From Candidatus Micrarchaeum acidiphilum ARMAN-2 (GTDB lineage: Archaea > Micrarchaeota > Micrarchaeia > Micrarchaeales > Micrarchaeaceae): a DNA stretch of 64,000 nucleotides. The notes under the pieces were generated by a model. It did no database searches and had not been told where the DNA came from. It worked only from the letters and a program-made list of their open reading frames with translations. A program made the translations under genes and the position numbers. How positions within the stretch are numbered: position 1 is the first letter of the stretch; each line of letters opens with the position of its first letter. Location of the stretch: contig GG697240.1 in the NCBI GenBank assembly GCA_009387755.1, positions 271,073-335,072 on the forward strand, written 5' to 3'. Below, piece by piece: positions 25,823-33,985 of the stretch.

Positions 25823-25910
25823 ATTCTACGCCTGCGTGCGGCTGCGCCTTGGCCGCGATTCTGGCATTCCGGTATTTCTGCAGCCTGGAGATGAAGGGCC
25901 TGGTACTGGA

Positions 25911-26297
25911 TTACCTTTTTATCTTGTTTGAATTTCTGCGGCGCGCTGCTGCAACTCTTCTGTTGAGAACTTTGAGCAGTACAAGCGCGTTGTTGTGCTC
26001 CATGTCCTTGGTGGAATACAGCATGGTTATTGTATCAGTGGTAAGCGCAATGTCGACCAGCTTGGCCAGGGCCTTGCTGTCCTTGAGCTCGGCTTCGTAC
26101 TTCTTCTTGAAAGATTCCCATCTCCCTGGCTGGTGCATGAACCACTTGCGCAGCTCTGTGCTTGGCGCCACGTCCTTGAGCCAGAGGTCTATGTTCTGGC
26201 TGCTGCGGCGTATTCCCCGGGGCCATAGCCTGTCCACTAGTATCCTGAGCCCATCGTGTATATCGACCTTGTCGTATACGCGCTTTATCTTTATCAT
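25911..26297 (-). CDS. DUF488 family protein
   Basis: A 128-residue protein from the ATG at 26297; the open frame continues upstream to 26441 but without conserved sequence. It carries the DUF488 signature IHDGLRILVDRLWPRGI near residue 20, then WLKDVAPSTELRKWF and a long C-terminal helix. DUF488 proteins are small alpha/beta proteins of unknown activity, often found near stress or metal genes. The tail is unusually basic (RRVAAARRRNSNKIKR). Confidence 0.85.
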   Translation of the reverse strand: MIKIKRVYDKVDIHDGLRILVDRLWPRGIRRSSQNIDLWLKDVAPSTELRKWFMHQPGRWESFKKKYEAELKDSKALAKLVDIALTTDTITMLYSTKDMEHNNALVLLKVLNRRVAAARRRNSNKIKR

Positions 26298-26389
26298 TCG
26301 ATTCTTTATTCTATTTGAGGCAATATTTTTAAGCTTTTGTAAAAGCCGCCGAGGATTGCGCATGCCTGCGGCTAAATTAAGCATTTTGA

Positions 26390-26414
26390 GCCTGCCCGTA
26401 GGAAGTGGGCAGGC
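26390..26414. terminator. Hairpin downstream of the wHTH gene
   Basis: GCCTGCCC at 26390-26397 pairs perfectly with GGGCAGGC at 26407-26414 around a 9-base loop, seven bases beyond the stop of the minus-strand winged-helix gene. No long T-run follows. Probably a terminator or transcript-end structure. Confidence 0.4.
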
Positions 26415-26421
26415 CCTTACT

Positions 26422-26970
26422 TTACTGTGGGGGTGAAACAATTAGTATTTTGGCCGCCTTGCCAGAAGCATCATATTTGTAATAAACCTTGTGACCAAGC
26501 TGGTATCTTTCTATGACTCCCAACTTGAAGAGCCTGTTTAGGCGCGATGATGCAGCATTTCGTCCCTTGTATTTCATCTGCTTCATCACATCCTCCGCAC
26601 ATGCCATGCCGTTCTGCGACATCTGTATTATCTGTATTATCTTTACATCCACGGAAGACAGCGGAAGTTCGCGGCTTGGCTGGTCAACCTTTGGCTGCGC
26701 CGGAGCGGTTTCCTCCTCTGCGTAATCGCCCTCCAGAGTTTCTTCGAGCTTTGCTATCCTTTCGAATATCCCGTTGATGAGCATTGATGTCTTCTTGTTC
26801 TCCTCAATCATGTACTTCAGGAGCGTGAACATCTGCGAGCTCGTTTCATTCGCCTCGCTCTTTCCCTTTTCTGAAAGCATTCCCTTGAGGCTCGAGTTCG
26901 AATTGGTTATTGTCTTTAGCTGCTTCTTTATGATCTCGAGCTCCTTTTCTATTTCTTTTTTTGATTGCAT
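26422..26970 (-). CDS. Coiled-coil plus winged-helix DNA-binding protein
   Basis: A 182-residue protein. Residues 1-80 form a coiled coil (KKEIEKELEIIKKQLKTI), suggesting dimerisation. After a Pro-rich linker, residues about 100-175 form a winged helix-turn-helix: SSVDVKIIQIIQMSQNG, NAASSRLNRLFKLGVIERY as recognition region, and a wing KVYYKYDAS. It is probably a transcription regulator. Its targets are unknown. Confidence 0.65.
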   Translation of the reverse strand: MQSKKEIEKELEIIKKQLKTITNSNSSLKGMLSEKGKSEANETSSQMFTLLKYMIEENKKTSMLINGIFERIAKLEETLEGDYAEEETAPAQPKVDQPSRELPLSSVDVKIIQIIQMSQNGMACAEDVMKQMKYKGRNAASSRLNRLFKLGVIERYQLGHKVYYKYDASGKAAKILIVSPPQ

Positions 26971-27132
26971 CTTTTATCACGCGGGTGTTATGAGCCTTGC
27001 ATGAAACGTTTGTGTTGCAAGCACATAACAGTCATGATTGAATCACGATTATTGTGTGATAAATACATATTTAAAGCTTTTTGTAATGCGGCAAAAAATA
27101 GCACATTAACGGAACCTTTTATATTCCGCTAC

Positions 27133-27978
27133 TCATTTATTTACTTTGGTAAATTTCTTTTGGCTTTTTCCGACGGAATTTTCGTTCATCCTGCGGATAG
27201 ATTCCTGAAGATCCTTCTTCAGCTTGTCCGCTATAAAGTTCTTCGAAAAGTAATCGGCCTTGAGCGCTATTGCTATTTTTGCGGCGTATGCGCGGGCCAT
27301 TTTGCCACGTATCTGCTTCTTTGCAGAGGATATGCTTGGAAGCTTGAACAGTATGCCGTATTTTGGCGGTTTGCTCCCGAACTTTATGTGCTTGAAGAGC
27401 GCCTTCTCGGCACCTAGCAGCTGGATGGTGCTGGACGGCATCAGGGCCAGCCTTTCAAGCGAGCCCGCCTTGCTCAGCATTTCCGCTGCGATCTTATCGT
27501 CGGTCAGATACGTCAGGTTCGGCATCAGGCGGTTTGACGCAGTCTGTATGTAGGCGTCGAGTGCAGCGATTGACTTCTCGGTTTCCATGCACAGCCTGGC
27601 GAAATTCACCACAGGCTCCTTTTCGTCTCCTGAGAGCTCCCTGCCCATGGTGGACGATGCCTTCCGGTATATGCTCTCTGCCTTGTCCTTCTCCTTTATC
27701 AACGCGCCTATGCGCTCCTGGCTTATGTTCTGCCTGTCGCTTAGCAGCAACACCAGCTCTGAAAGTGTCTTTGGAGTGCCGATGCGTATTTCCGGAAAGT
27801 ATATGCCAAACCACTCGCCGAGGCGTTCGTACATCAGATTGTAGGACCTTGTGGTCTCTATGTATGCGTTTATCGCCTGCATCAGGGCGTACTCCTCGCT
27901 TGAATATGCCTTCTTTATCTCTTCCTTCGTGGCCTTTATGAGCCTGTCCCTCAGTTCAGCATTCCTTTTGTTTTTCAA
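27133..27978 (-). CDS. nop5: Short Nop5 (C/D box RNP core protein) lacking the N-terminal domain
   Basis: A 281-residue protein if translated from the TTG at 27978, five bases after GGTG, the rule seen at lysS and flpA. It has the Nop coiled coil (SYNLMYERLGEWFGIYFPEI) and the Nop domain (PNLTYLTDDKIAAEMLSKAG, MPSSTIQLLGAEKALFKHI, PPKYGILF) that bind L7Ae and guide RNA. Usual archaeal Nop5 has a further ~100-residue N-terminal domain that binds fibrillarin; none is visible here. Upstream in-frame residues are antisense to glyS and not Nop-like. The C-terminus is basic. Confidence 0.88.
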   Translation of the reverse strand: MKNKRNAELRDRLIKATKEEIKKAYSSEEYALMQAINAYIETTRSYNLMYERLGEWFGIYFPEIRIGTPKTLSELVLLLSDRQNISQERIGALIKEKDKAESIYRKASSTMGRELSGDEKEPVVNFARLCMETEKSIAALDAYIQTASNRLMPNLTYLTDDKIAAEMLSKAGSLERLALMPSSTIQLLGAEKALFKHIKFGSKPPKYGILFKLPSISSAKKQIRGKMARAYAAKIAIALKADYFSKNFIADKLKKDLQESIRRMNENSVGKSQKKFTKVNK

Positions 27979-28062
27979 GATAACACCGTAAACGCGGATG
28001 CGCTGGTCCGCTTTCTGACATTCAGCGGTATTATTAAAGTATTTATTATTAAAATTGTATCT

Positions 28063-29565
28063 ATGGATGGCATGAAAAAGCAGGACCTTGACGCATTGGT
28101 AAACCTGTGCTCTAGAAGGGGCATAGTCATGCCTGCTTTCGGGATATACGGAGAGCTTTCCGGCTTCTACGATTACGGGCCGATCGGCGTCAGGATAAAG
28201 CACAACATCGAATCCGCCTGGAGAAGGAGGTTCATAGAGCGGATGGGAAACCTTGAGATAGAGAGCACCATAGTGGGCCATGAAAAGGTCTATGATGCAA
28301 GCGGTCATTTGAAAACATTTACCGACCCGATAACGACCTGCTCCAACTGCAAGGCAGTATACAGGACAGACAAGCTCCTTGAGGCCTATTTTTCAAAAAA
28401 CGGGAAGAAGGAGGAAGCCGACAAGGTAAAAAGCTACAGCGCCGAGAAGCTTTCGGAGGAGCTGGAACGATTAGGGCTGAAATGCGAAAAGTGCGGGAGC
28501 ACGCTGAAGGGCGTGACGACATTCAACCTGATGCTGAGCTCAAAGATAGGCCCCCTTGGACTTATTACAGGATACCTCAGGCCTGAAACCGCGCAGGGAA
28601 TATTCGTGAACTTCAAATACTTATACAGGGTCTACGGCATGAAGCTTCCGGGAGGGATAGGCCAGGCAGGGAAGGTCTTCAGGAATGAGATATCGCCCAG
28701 GCAGATACTAATAAGGCTCAGGGAGTTCTCGCAGATGGAACTCGAGCTGTTTTTTGATCCTGAAAGGGACTCGGATTCGGTGAACGGCATCGCAGTAGAC
28801 TGGTCCTCTCTTGAGACCAAAATCAACTTTATATCAGAAAAGGACCAGAAGGGAGGCGAGGCAAAGGTGTCCAGGATGAGCATAGCAGAATGCGTAAGCG
28901 AGGGCTACATACCGAACAGGCTTATGGGATATGCGATTGCCGAGGAGGTCGTATTCCTGAAGGAGCTGGGCTTCAAGGAAGATGAATTCAGGTTCAGGCA
29001 GCTGCTCAAGGACGAGCTGCCGCACTATTCCAGGGGCAACGTGGATTTGGAGGTTTCAATAGGAAATTCCTGGGAGGAGGCTGCAGGGAACGCCTACCGC
29101 ACGGATTTCGACTTGAAGAGCCATCAGAGCATGTCAAACCAGGACATGAGTGTGGTTGACATGGATAAGAAGGTGCTGCCGCATGTCGTTGAGGTGAGCC
29201 TTGGGCTTGACAGGCTTTTCTGGGGGCTTCTGCACAATTCGCTGTACAGGGACGGAAAAAGGGACTGGGACGTTTTGCTGCTCGCCGATGATATAGCGCC
29301 GTATAAATACGCACTTTTCCCGCTGCAGAAGGATGACAAGATCATTGCAAAGTCTGTTGAAATAGGCAACCTATTAAAATCTAAGGGAATATATCCATAT
29401 TACAGCGCTTCAGGAAGCATTGGAAAGAGGTACGCCAAGGCAGACGAGGTAGGAATTCCGATGGCAATAACCGTCGATTACGACACGCTTGAGAACGGCA
29501 CAGTTACAATAAGGAAGGCGCTTGACGGAAGCCAGACGCGGGTAAAGTTCGAGGACATAAGATAA
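28063..29565 (+). CDS. glyS: Glycyl-tRNA synthetase, class II
   Basis: A 500-residue homodimer-type GlyRS. Motif 1 region near GIVMPAFGIYGELSGFYDYG, zinc knuckles (CSNC and CEKCGS), motif 2 FRNEISPRQ at about 208-216, and motif 3 SLGLDRLFWG at about 378-387. The C-terminal anticodon domain (DDKIIAKSVEIGNLLKSKG) is complete. It charges tRNA-Gly. It is divergent from nop5 with an 84-bp gap and nine bases ahead of the DNA glycosylase gene. Confidence 0.96.
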   Translation: MDGMKKQDLDALVNLCSRRGIVMPAFGIYGELSGFYDYGPIGVRIKHNIESAWRRRFIERMGNLEIESTIVGHEKVYDASGHLKTFTDPITTCSNCKAVYRTDKLLEAYFSKNGKKEEADKVKSYSAEKLSEELERLGLKCEKCGSTLKGVTTFNLMLSSKIGPLGLITGYLRPETAQGIFVNFKYLYRVYGMKLPGGIGQAGKVFRNEISPRQILIRLREFSQMELELFFDPERDSDSVNGIAVDWSSLETKINFISEKDQKGGEAKVSRMSIAECVSEGYIPNRLMGYAIAEEVVFLKELGFKEDEFRFRQLLKDELPHYSRGNVDLEVSIGNSWEEAAGNAYRTDFDLKSHQSMSNQDMSVVDMDKKVLPHVVEVSLGLDRLFWGLLHNSLYRDGKRDWDVLLLADDIAPYKYALFPLQKDDKIIAKSVEIGNLLKSKGIYPYYSASGSIGKRYAKADEVGIPMAITVDYDTLENGTVTIRKALDGSQTRVKFEDIR

Positions 29566-29573
29566 ATGATAAG

Positions 29574-30485
29574 ATGCACATCAACTACGACTCAATAGGC
29601 TACAGGGAGATAGGGGTAAAGCACTTTGACCTCGGGTTTACCATACGAAGCGCACAGCCGCTTACCTTCTACGCAGACTATGACCGCGTAAGCAGGACGC
29701 TTGTGTACCCTTCTGACGGGAAGATAATAAACTTGCGGGAGCTTGAGTCAGGCAGGGGCCGAAGGATTGGCATCGCAAGCAAATCGATAGACTACGCGGT
29801 CTACGACGTCAAAAGAAGATTCAGGCTAGGCGACAGGCTGTCTAGCATATATGGCGCAATATCTACAGACGCGACCATGGAAGGACTGATACAGAACTTT
29901 AGTGGCATGCGCATAACTTTGAACGACCCGTGGGAGACCACCATGTGCTACATACTTTCGCAGTACAACAACATACCCAGGATACGCGGCATAACAAAGC
30001 GCATGATAGCCAGATTCGGCAGCGATATTTTTGGCGATCACGACAGTGTTGTGGGAAAAGCGTTCCCGAAAAGCCATGAGATTGCAGCTGCAAGCGAAAA
30101 GAGCATAGTCGAATGCGGAGCCGGATTCAGGGCCAAGTACCTTGTCGAAGCGGCAGACTACTGCACAAATAACATAGACATGGCCAGGCTCGGAAAGCTG
30201 GACTATCCAGAGCTCAAGGACGAGCTTCTCCAGATAAAGGGCGTAGGTGACAAGGTTGCGGACTGCATAGCCCTGTTTGGATATGGAAAGCTTGAGGCGT
30301 TCCCGGTAGATGTATGGATAAAGAGGATAGTCGAAAGGCTTTATTTCAGGGGCAGAAAAAAGAGCATTAAGGAAATACACAGGTTCGCAGAGGACAAGTG
30401 GGGCAGGTATGCAGGCGTGGCACAGCAGTACCTGTTTTTTCACGGCATCAGCGGAGGTTTGGAGGGCAATGGCAAAAAAAAGTGA
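29574..30485 (+). CDS. 8-oxoguanine DNA glycosylase/lyase, Ogg1 type
   Basis: A 303-residue HhH-GPD base-excision enzyme. The N-terminal TBP-like domain (residues 1-95) is followed by the helical core. The helix-hairpin-helix LLQIKGVGDKVADC (about 221-234) carries the catalytic Lys, and FPVDVW holds the catalytic Asp, matching human OGG1 K249 and D268. It removes oxidised guanine and nicks the strand. It lies downstream of glyS and overlaps the translin gene. Confidence 0.9.
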   Translation: MHINYDSIGYREIGVKHFDLGFTIRSAQPLTFYADYDRVSRTLVYPSDGKIINLRELESGRGRRIGIASKSIDYAVYDVKRRFRLGDRLSSIYGAISTDATMEGLIQNFSGMRITLNDPWETTMCYILSQYNNIPRIRGITKRMIARFGSDIFGDHDSVVGKAFPKSHEIAAASEKSIVECGAGFRAKYLVEAADYCTNNIDMARLGKLDYPELKDELLQIKGVGDKVADCIALFGYGKLEAFPVDVWIKRIVERLYFRGRKKSIKEIHRFAEDKWGRYAGVAQQYLFFHGISGGLEGNGKKK

Positions 30486-31071
30486 CAATTCATTCGACGG
30501 CGCCTTTATACAGGGCATGAGCGCATACATAGAGGCCAGGCAGTCAAGGTACGACCAGATAGTGATCGGATCGCGCATGGTGATCAGGCATTCTGCTGAG
30601 CTGATAACAGCATTGCACAACTCCGATTACGACAAGGCTGAGGAAATCAGGCTTAAGCTCAAGGACGAGGCAGCCAGACTGATGAAGGATGACAGCGGAT
30701 TCGAGTACAACGCAATGCAGGCGTACCAGGAGTATTCGGAAGCAATGCTGTTTTGGGGCGTGAAGAAAAAGGGCAGGCTACCGGACTACAAGGAGATAGG
30801 AGTGTCAATAGAACCGTATCTGCTTGGGCTTATGGACCTTGTAGGCGAGCTTAGGAGAGAGGTGACCGAGGCCCTGAACGGCAGGGATGTGCGCAGGGCG
30901 GAATCGTATTTTGAGCTTATAAAAAAGATCTACGATTACACCAGGCCTGTGAGGGTTTCTGACGCAATACTTCCGGGCTTCAGGAGAAAGCAGGATGTCG
31001 CCAGGATACAGGTCGAGAATGCAGGGCTCGAGATACTCAACTACAAGACCTTCTCAAAATTAGACAAATGA
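30469..31071 (+). CDS. Translin family protein
   Basis: A 200-residue all-helical protein from ATG 30469, overlapping the glycosylase gene by 17 bp. The pattern is that of translin/TRAX: an N-terminal helix around SAYIEARQSRYDQIVIGSRM, DYKEIGVSIEPYLLGLMDLVGELRREVTEAL, and the C-terminal GFRRKQDVARIQVENAGLEIL. Translins form ring octamers that bind single-stranded nucleic acid. Overlap with a repair gene may hint at a nucleic-acid role. Confidence 0.85.
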   Translation: MAKKSDNSFDGAFIQGMSAYIEARQSRYDQIVIGSRMVIRHSAELITALHNSDYDKAEEIRLKLKDEAARLMKDDSGFEYNAMQAYQEYSEAMLFWGVKKKGRLPDYKEIGVSIEPYLLGLMDLVGELRREVTEALNGRDVRRAESYFELIKKIYDYTRPVRVSDAILPGFRRKQDVARIQVENAGLEILNYKTFSKLDK

Positions 31072-31072
31072 G

Positions 31073-31381
31073 CTAGACTTTTATTTCAAGGACCTTTTTG
31101 CTCACGGCAATCTTCATGAGTTCGTTGCTGACGTCTTTGTTTTTAGTCAGCGCCTTTTTTACGCTTTTGTCTATTCCGATTGAATTCAGGGCCGTAATTG
31201 TTTTGCCCACCCTGTCTGAGTAGTCCTTGTTCATGTACTTGCTTACTGCTGCCTGGGCGATCCCAAGCCTCTTCGATATCTCTGACTGCTTCAGCGAATA
31301 CTCGCTTGACAGAATGCCTACAGCTATTGATCTGATTGCAGGCAATGTAGCCTTTGCCGCCTTCTCGCATAGCATCCGCAT
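31073..31381 (-). CDS. Small HTH transcription regulator
   Basis: A 102-residue protein with a Cro/C1-like helix-turn-helix at about 29-52 (LKQSEISKRLGIAQAAVSKYMN). It resembles the archaeal predicted regulators with a Cys-containing N-terminus (COG2522 type). It converges with the translin gene, one base after its stop, and follows the 31386 gene by four bases. The target is unknown; autoregulation is typical for this family. Confidence 0.75.
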   Translation of the reverse strand: MRMLCEKAAKATLPAIRSIAVGILSSEYSLKQSEISKRLGIAQAAVSKYMNKDYSDRVGKTITALNSIGIDKSVKKALTKNKDVSNELMKIAVSKKVLEIKV

Positions 31382-31385
31382 GCCA

Positions 31386-32012
31386 TCAATCCATTATTCC
31401 AAAGATGTTCTTTATTTTTCCGGAGATTCCTTTTGGAGGCGGGCCTTTGCGGTCCTCTTCCTCCTCTTGCTCTTGGTGCTTGGCTGCACCCTTCTTAAGC
31501 TGCACTATGCTTAGAATGCTGCCGAACCTGCCTGCATTTTCCTCGCCATCCTTGGCCTGTGGCTGCGGCTGGAGTTTCGGTCTCTGCGGGGCAGGGTACT
31601 TCTGTGCCTGCTGGAGCTTGGGACCCTTCTTCTGCGCAGGCTGCTGTGCGGGCTTGCCTGCAAGCCCTAGAAATGTGCTGACGTTGTCAACGATTATGCT
31701 TTTTGGCATTCGCACATCGAATATGAGTATATCGACTCCAGAAGACGATGCTGCCTCTGCGTCTTCGCGGTCCTTGCACACCGCAGCGGCGGTTTCCCCA
31801 AGCTTGTTGGATTTTATCATGAGCTCAAGTGGATTTGAGGCCACGATTATGAGCTTGTCGGCGCGGCCCAGCGAATTCTTAACCTCCAAGAGCTCACGCT
31901 CTGTGCTTATTTCGGTGTCTTCAGATATGGTGGAGTGCGTACCGTACGTATTCAGCATGTTCGAAATGGCTATGCCTGTTGCCGGATTTTCTGATATTAT
32001 ATGAACCATCAT
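31386..32012 (-). CDS. Hypothetical protein with Pro/Gln/Lys-rich linker
   Basis: A 208-residue soluble protein. Residues 1-120 look like an alpha/beta fold (MVHIISENPATGIAISNML; KLIIVASNPLELMIKSNKLG; GVDILIFDVRMPK). A low-complexity segment rich in Pro, Gln and Lys (about 125-180) and a short basic C-terminal helix follow. The middle slightly resembles RpiB/LacA-type sequences, too weakly to assign. It is co-oriented with the small HTH regulator downstream. Confidence 0.55.
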   Translation of the reverse strand: MMVHIISENPATGIAISNMLNTYGTHSTISEDTEISTERELLEVKNSLGRADKLIIVASNPLELMIKSNKLGETAAAVCKDREDAEAASSSGVDILIFDVRMPKSIIVDNVSTFLGLAGKPAQQPAQKKGPKLQQAQKYPAPQRPKLQPQPQAKDGEENAGRFGSILSIVQLKKGAAKHQEQEEEEDRKGPPPKGISGKIKNIFGIMD

Positions 32013-32097
32013 CGATATTGGTTTTGTAAAATAGATATAAATCGCTTTCCATGCTGTCGTAAGCCGGGATGCGAGCCGGCCGGCAGCTCCTGGGAAT

Positions 32098-32120
32098 GCC
32101 GGGTTTTGCCGGCGTTTTTT
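32098..32120 (+). terminator. GC-rich hairpin with T-run in a divergent intergenic region
   Basis: GCCGG at 32098-32102 pairs with CCGGC at 32109-32113 around GTTTTG, followed by GTTTTTT. A further GC-rich self-complementary block (GCCGGCCGGC) precedes it at about 32075-32084. This resembles an intrinsic terminator, yet no upstream plus-strand gene ends here. It may close a short unannotated RNA transcribed from about 32050. Confidence 0.35.
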
Positions 32121-32183
32121 GCCTGCAGTCTTTTTATAAGAATATTTTTATTACTTCAATATACAGATATAGTGGTGTTTAAA

Positions 32184-32417
32184 TTGAGAGGAAAAAATAC
32201 TTTGGTTATTTGCGAAAGCTGCGGCAGGAAGGTGCCAAGGAACAAGGCAGTTATATTCGAAAAGGCCATAAGCTTTAGCACTGACATGAAAAACGCTAAC
32301 GACGTGCGGTTCTTTGAGCGAAGGAAGGTCTATTATTGCATAAGCTGCGCAAAGCACAGGGGAATATTCGAAAAGAAGAAGAGAATGGCCATGAGAAAGG
32401 ATAATAAGCTGGTGTAG
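32184..32417 (+). CDS. rps26e: Ribosomal protein S26e
   Basis: A 77-residue protein started at TTG 32184, six bases after GGTG. The S26e signature is ICESCGRKVPRNKAV followed by YYCISCAKHRGIF, giving two zinc CxxC pairs. S26e binds near the mRNA exit channel of the small subunit. It occurs in only part of the archaea (TACK and some DPANN), which helps place the organism. The next gene starts immediately after its stop. Confidence 0.93.
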   Translation: MRGKNTLVICESCGRKVPRNKAVIFEKAISFSTDMKNANDVRFFERRKVYYCISCAKHRGIFEKKKRMAMRKDNKLV

Positions 32418-33362
32418 ATGGCTGTAAACCCCGATGAGCTTTTAATATTTAAGATACGGGAGGAAAAAGGCAGACTCAAGGCGCAAAACGAGGGCGTGCC
32501 GAATTCTGGAGTTGTAGTCCAAATGCAGAAGCCTGCAGGTGGCGGGCAGGCGGCTGGCATACCTGCAACAGAGCAGGCGCCTGTTTATCCTGTTGAGCAG
32601 GCTTCTGGCGTATTTGTCGCACCCATGGCAACAAGCGACATAATAAACGCTACACTTTCTATGGAAGGCGCCAACCAGAAGGATTATAGCAAGAAGCCCA
32701 GGCAGAAGAAATCCGCAAAGAGGGAAATGAGCGAGCAGGCGGCCATGGGGCTCAATTGCGTATGGCACCCGTGGAGGCCGGCTTTTGCAATATGCGCGAT
32801 GTGCCACAGGCCTTTCTGCTTCGACGACATAGTAGAGCACAATAACGACTATTACTGCCTTGAGGATATAGACAAGGTGACCAACTTCAGCGGCGCGAAG
32901 TCTGCGCGCCTTGGAAACATTGCATTTGTCTCGGCGGGCTTTCTAATGGCGTCCTTCCTCATCTTCATGTATTTCGGGATAGGGCAAGTCATATACCTGT
33001 TTACATACATTTATAATACGGGCTTTACGAATTTTTTTGCGAAGATGAACATAAGCTATGGGTTCATACTTTTAATGTCAATAGCCGAATTCCTTGAATT
33101 TCTAAGCAGCATAACGATCCTGCTCAAGGTCAAGCATGGCTTCGGGATAGGCATGCTCGGAGGCCTGGTGGTGATAGGGCTTTCCACTTACCAGTATGTA
33201 TACAACACAAACCTTGTATACTTCATGGTGATAGACATAGTTACCCTTATCGGGGTAATACTACTCGGCTATTCCAAATCTGTTGTTGCTCCAGTTGCGG
33301 AGGAGACCACAACAGAGTACGCCGAGCCCACCGTTGAGTTCGCAAACGTTGGCAGGTTCTAG
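32418..33362 (+). CDS. B-box-like zinc finger membrane protein
   Basis: A 314-residue protein with a disordered N-terminus rich in Gln, Pro and Ala. A B-box-type finger follows at about 112-152 (CVWHPWRPAFAICAMCHRPFC, then a later YYCLED). Four TM helices span about 165-290. The finger-plus-TM layout resembles the 10.9-kb protein. It begins at 32418 directly after the S26e stop, so the two are probably co-transcribed. Role unknown. Confidence 0.65.
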   Translation: MAVNPDELLIFKIREEKGRLKAQNEGVPNSGVVVQMQKPAGGGQAAGIPATEQAPVYPVEQASGVFVAPMATSDIINATLSMEGANQKDYSKKPRQKKSAKREMSEQAAMGLNCVWHPWRPAFAICAMCHRPFCFDDIVEHNNDYYCLEDIDKVTNFSGAKSARLGNIAFVSAGFLMASFLIFMYFGIGQVIYLFTYIYNTGFTNFFAKMNISYGFILLMSIAEFLEFLSSITILLKVKHGFGIGMLGGLVVIGLSTYQYVYNTNLVYFMVIDIVTLIGVILLGYSKSVVAPVAEETTTEYAEPTVEFANVGRF

Positions 33363-33985
33363 GCCTGCGCTATGGTGCGCGACTGATACCTGCCCCTGCG
33401 TTCGATATCTGACAGCCTTTTAAGTATCTTCTTGGCTGCTTGATAGTTTTCAGAGTACGAGTTTATGAACGCTTCATAGCAGCCGCGGCTGACTGCACGC
33501 TTGAATAGCAGTAGGTCGAACGCCTTGTCCTCTTCAGAATTGGTCCTTTGGGAAAGCCCGAAGTCTATGACCCACGCGCGGCCCCTGTCGTCCACTATTA
33601 TGTTTGCGGGAGTGTAATCGCCGTGCGCTATACCGTGGGCATGCAGAAGAGCCAGCATCTTTCCGCTGTCTTTGGCTGCTGATTTGCAGTTTTTATTCTC
33701 GTGGGCCATGCGTGCCATTTGAACGCCGGTTATTTTTGCCATGAATATTGAATGCGCGGTAAACAGCAGTATCTTCGGGACCCTGACGCCTGCCGCAAGG
33801 GCCGAATTCATGTTCAGTGCCTCTGCTTTGTTCCTTTGCACGCGGATTTCGTCTTCAATTTCGCTTATGAGATAGGGCTTCCTGCGCCGGTATTTTATTA
33901 TGGCCGGAGCGCCGAGCATTCTTGACTCGTATATGTCGGCCTCCGAGCCTTCGGCAATCTTTGCAGCACCCTTTATTCCGGCCAT
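33359..33985 (-). CDS. bud32: Kae1-associated kinase Bud32
   Basis: A 208-residue RIO/piD261-type atypical kinase. ATP-site Lys in AIIKYRRRKPY, catalytic loop HGIAHGDYTPANIIV at about 116-130 and metal-binding VIDFGLS. It is a subunit of KEOPS, which makes the t6A37 modification of ANN-decoding tRNAs. It overlaps the end of kae1 by 13 bp; many euryarchaea instead have a fused Kae1-Bud32 protein. Confidence 0.93.
   Translation of the reverse strand: MAGIKGAAKIAEGSEADIYESRMLGAPAIIKYRRRKPYLISEIEDEIRVQRNKAEALNMNSALAAGVRVPKILLFTAHSIFMAKITGVQMARMAHENKNCKSAAKDSGKMLALLHAHGIAHGDYTPANIIVDDRGRAWVIDFGLSQRTNSEEDKAFDLLLFKRAVSRGCYEAFINSYSENYQAAKKILKRLSDIERRGRYQSRTIAQA

Noticed and set aside
27979..28308. 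In-frame N-terminal extension of the Nop5 reading frame
   Set aside because: It overlaps the divergent glyS gene, reads as antisense of it, and shows no Nop-like sequence. The GGTG-TTG start at 27978 is better supported.
29826..30620. 264-codon minus-strand frame over the Ogg1-type gene
   Set aside because: Shadow of a conserved glycosylase with catalytic residues in the other strand; Cys/Tyr-rich and without family resemblance.
31386..32012. Assignment of this protein as an RpiB/LacA isomerase
   Set aside because: Only a short, weak resemblance in the middle segment; catalytic residues could not be found.
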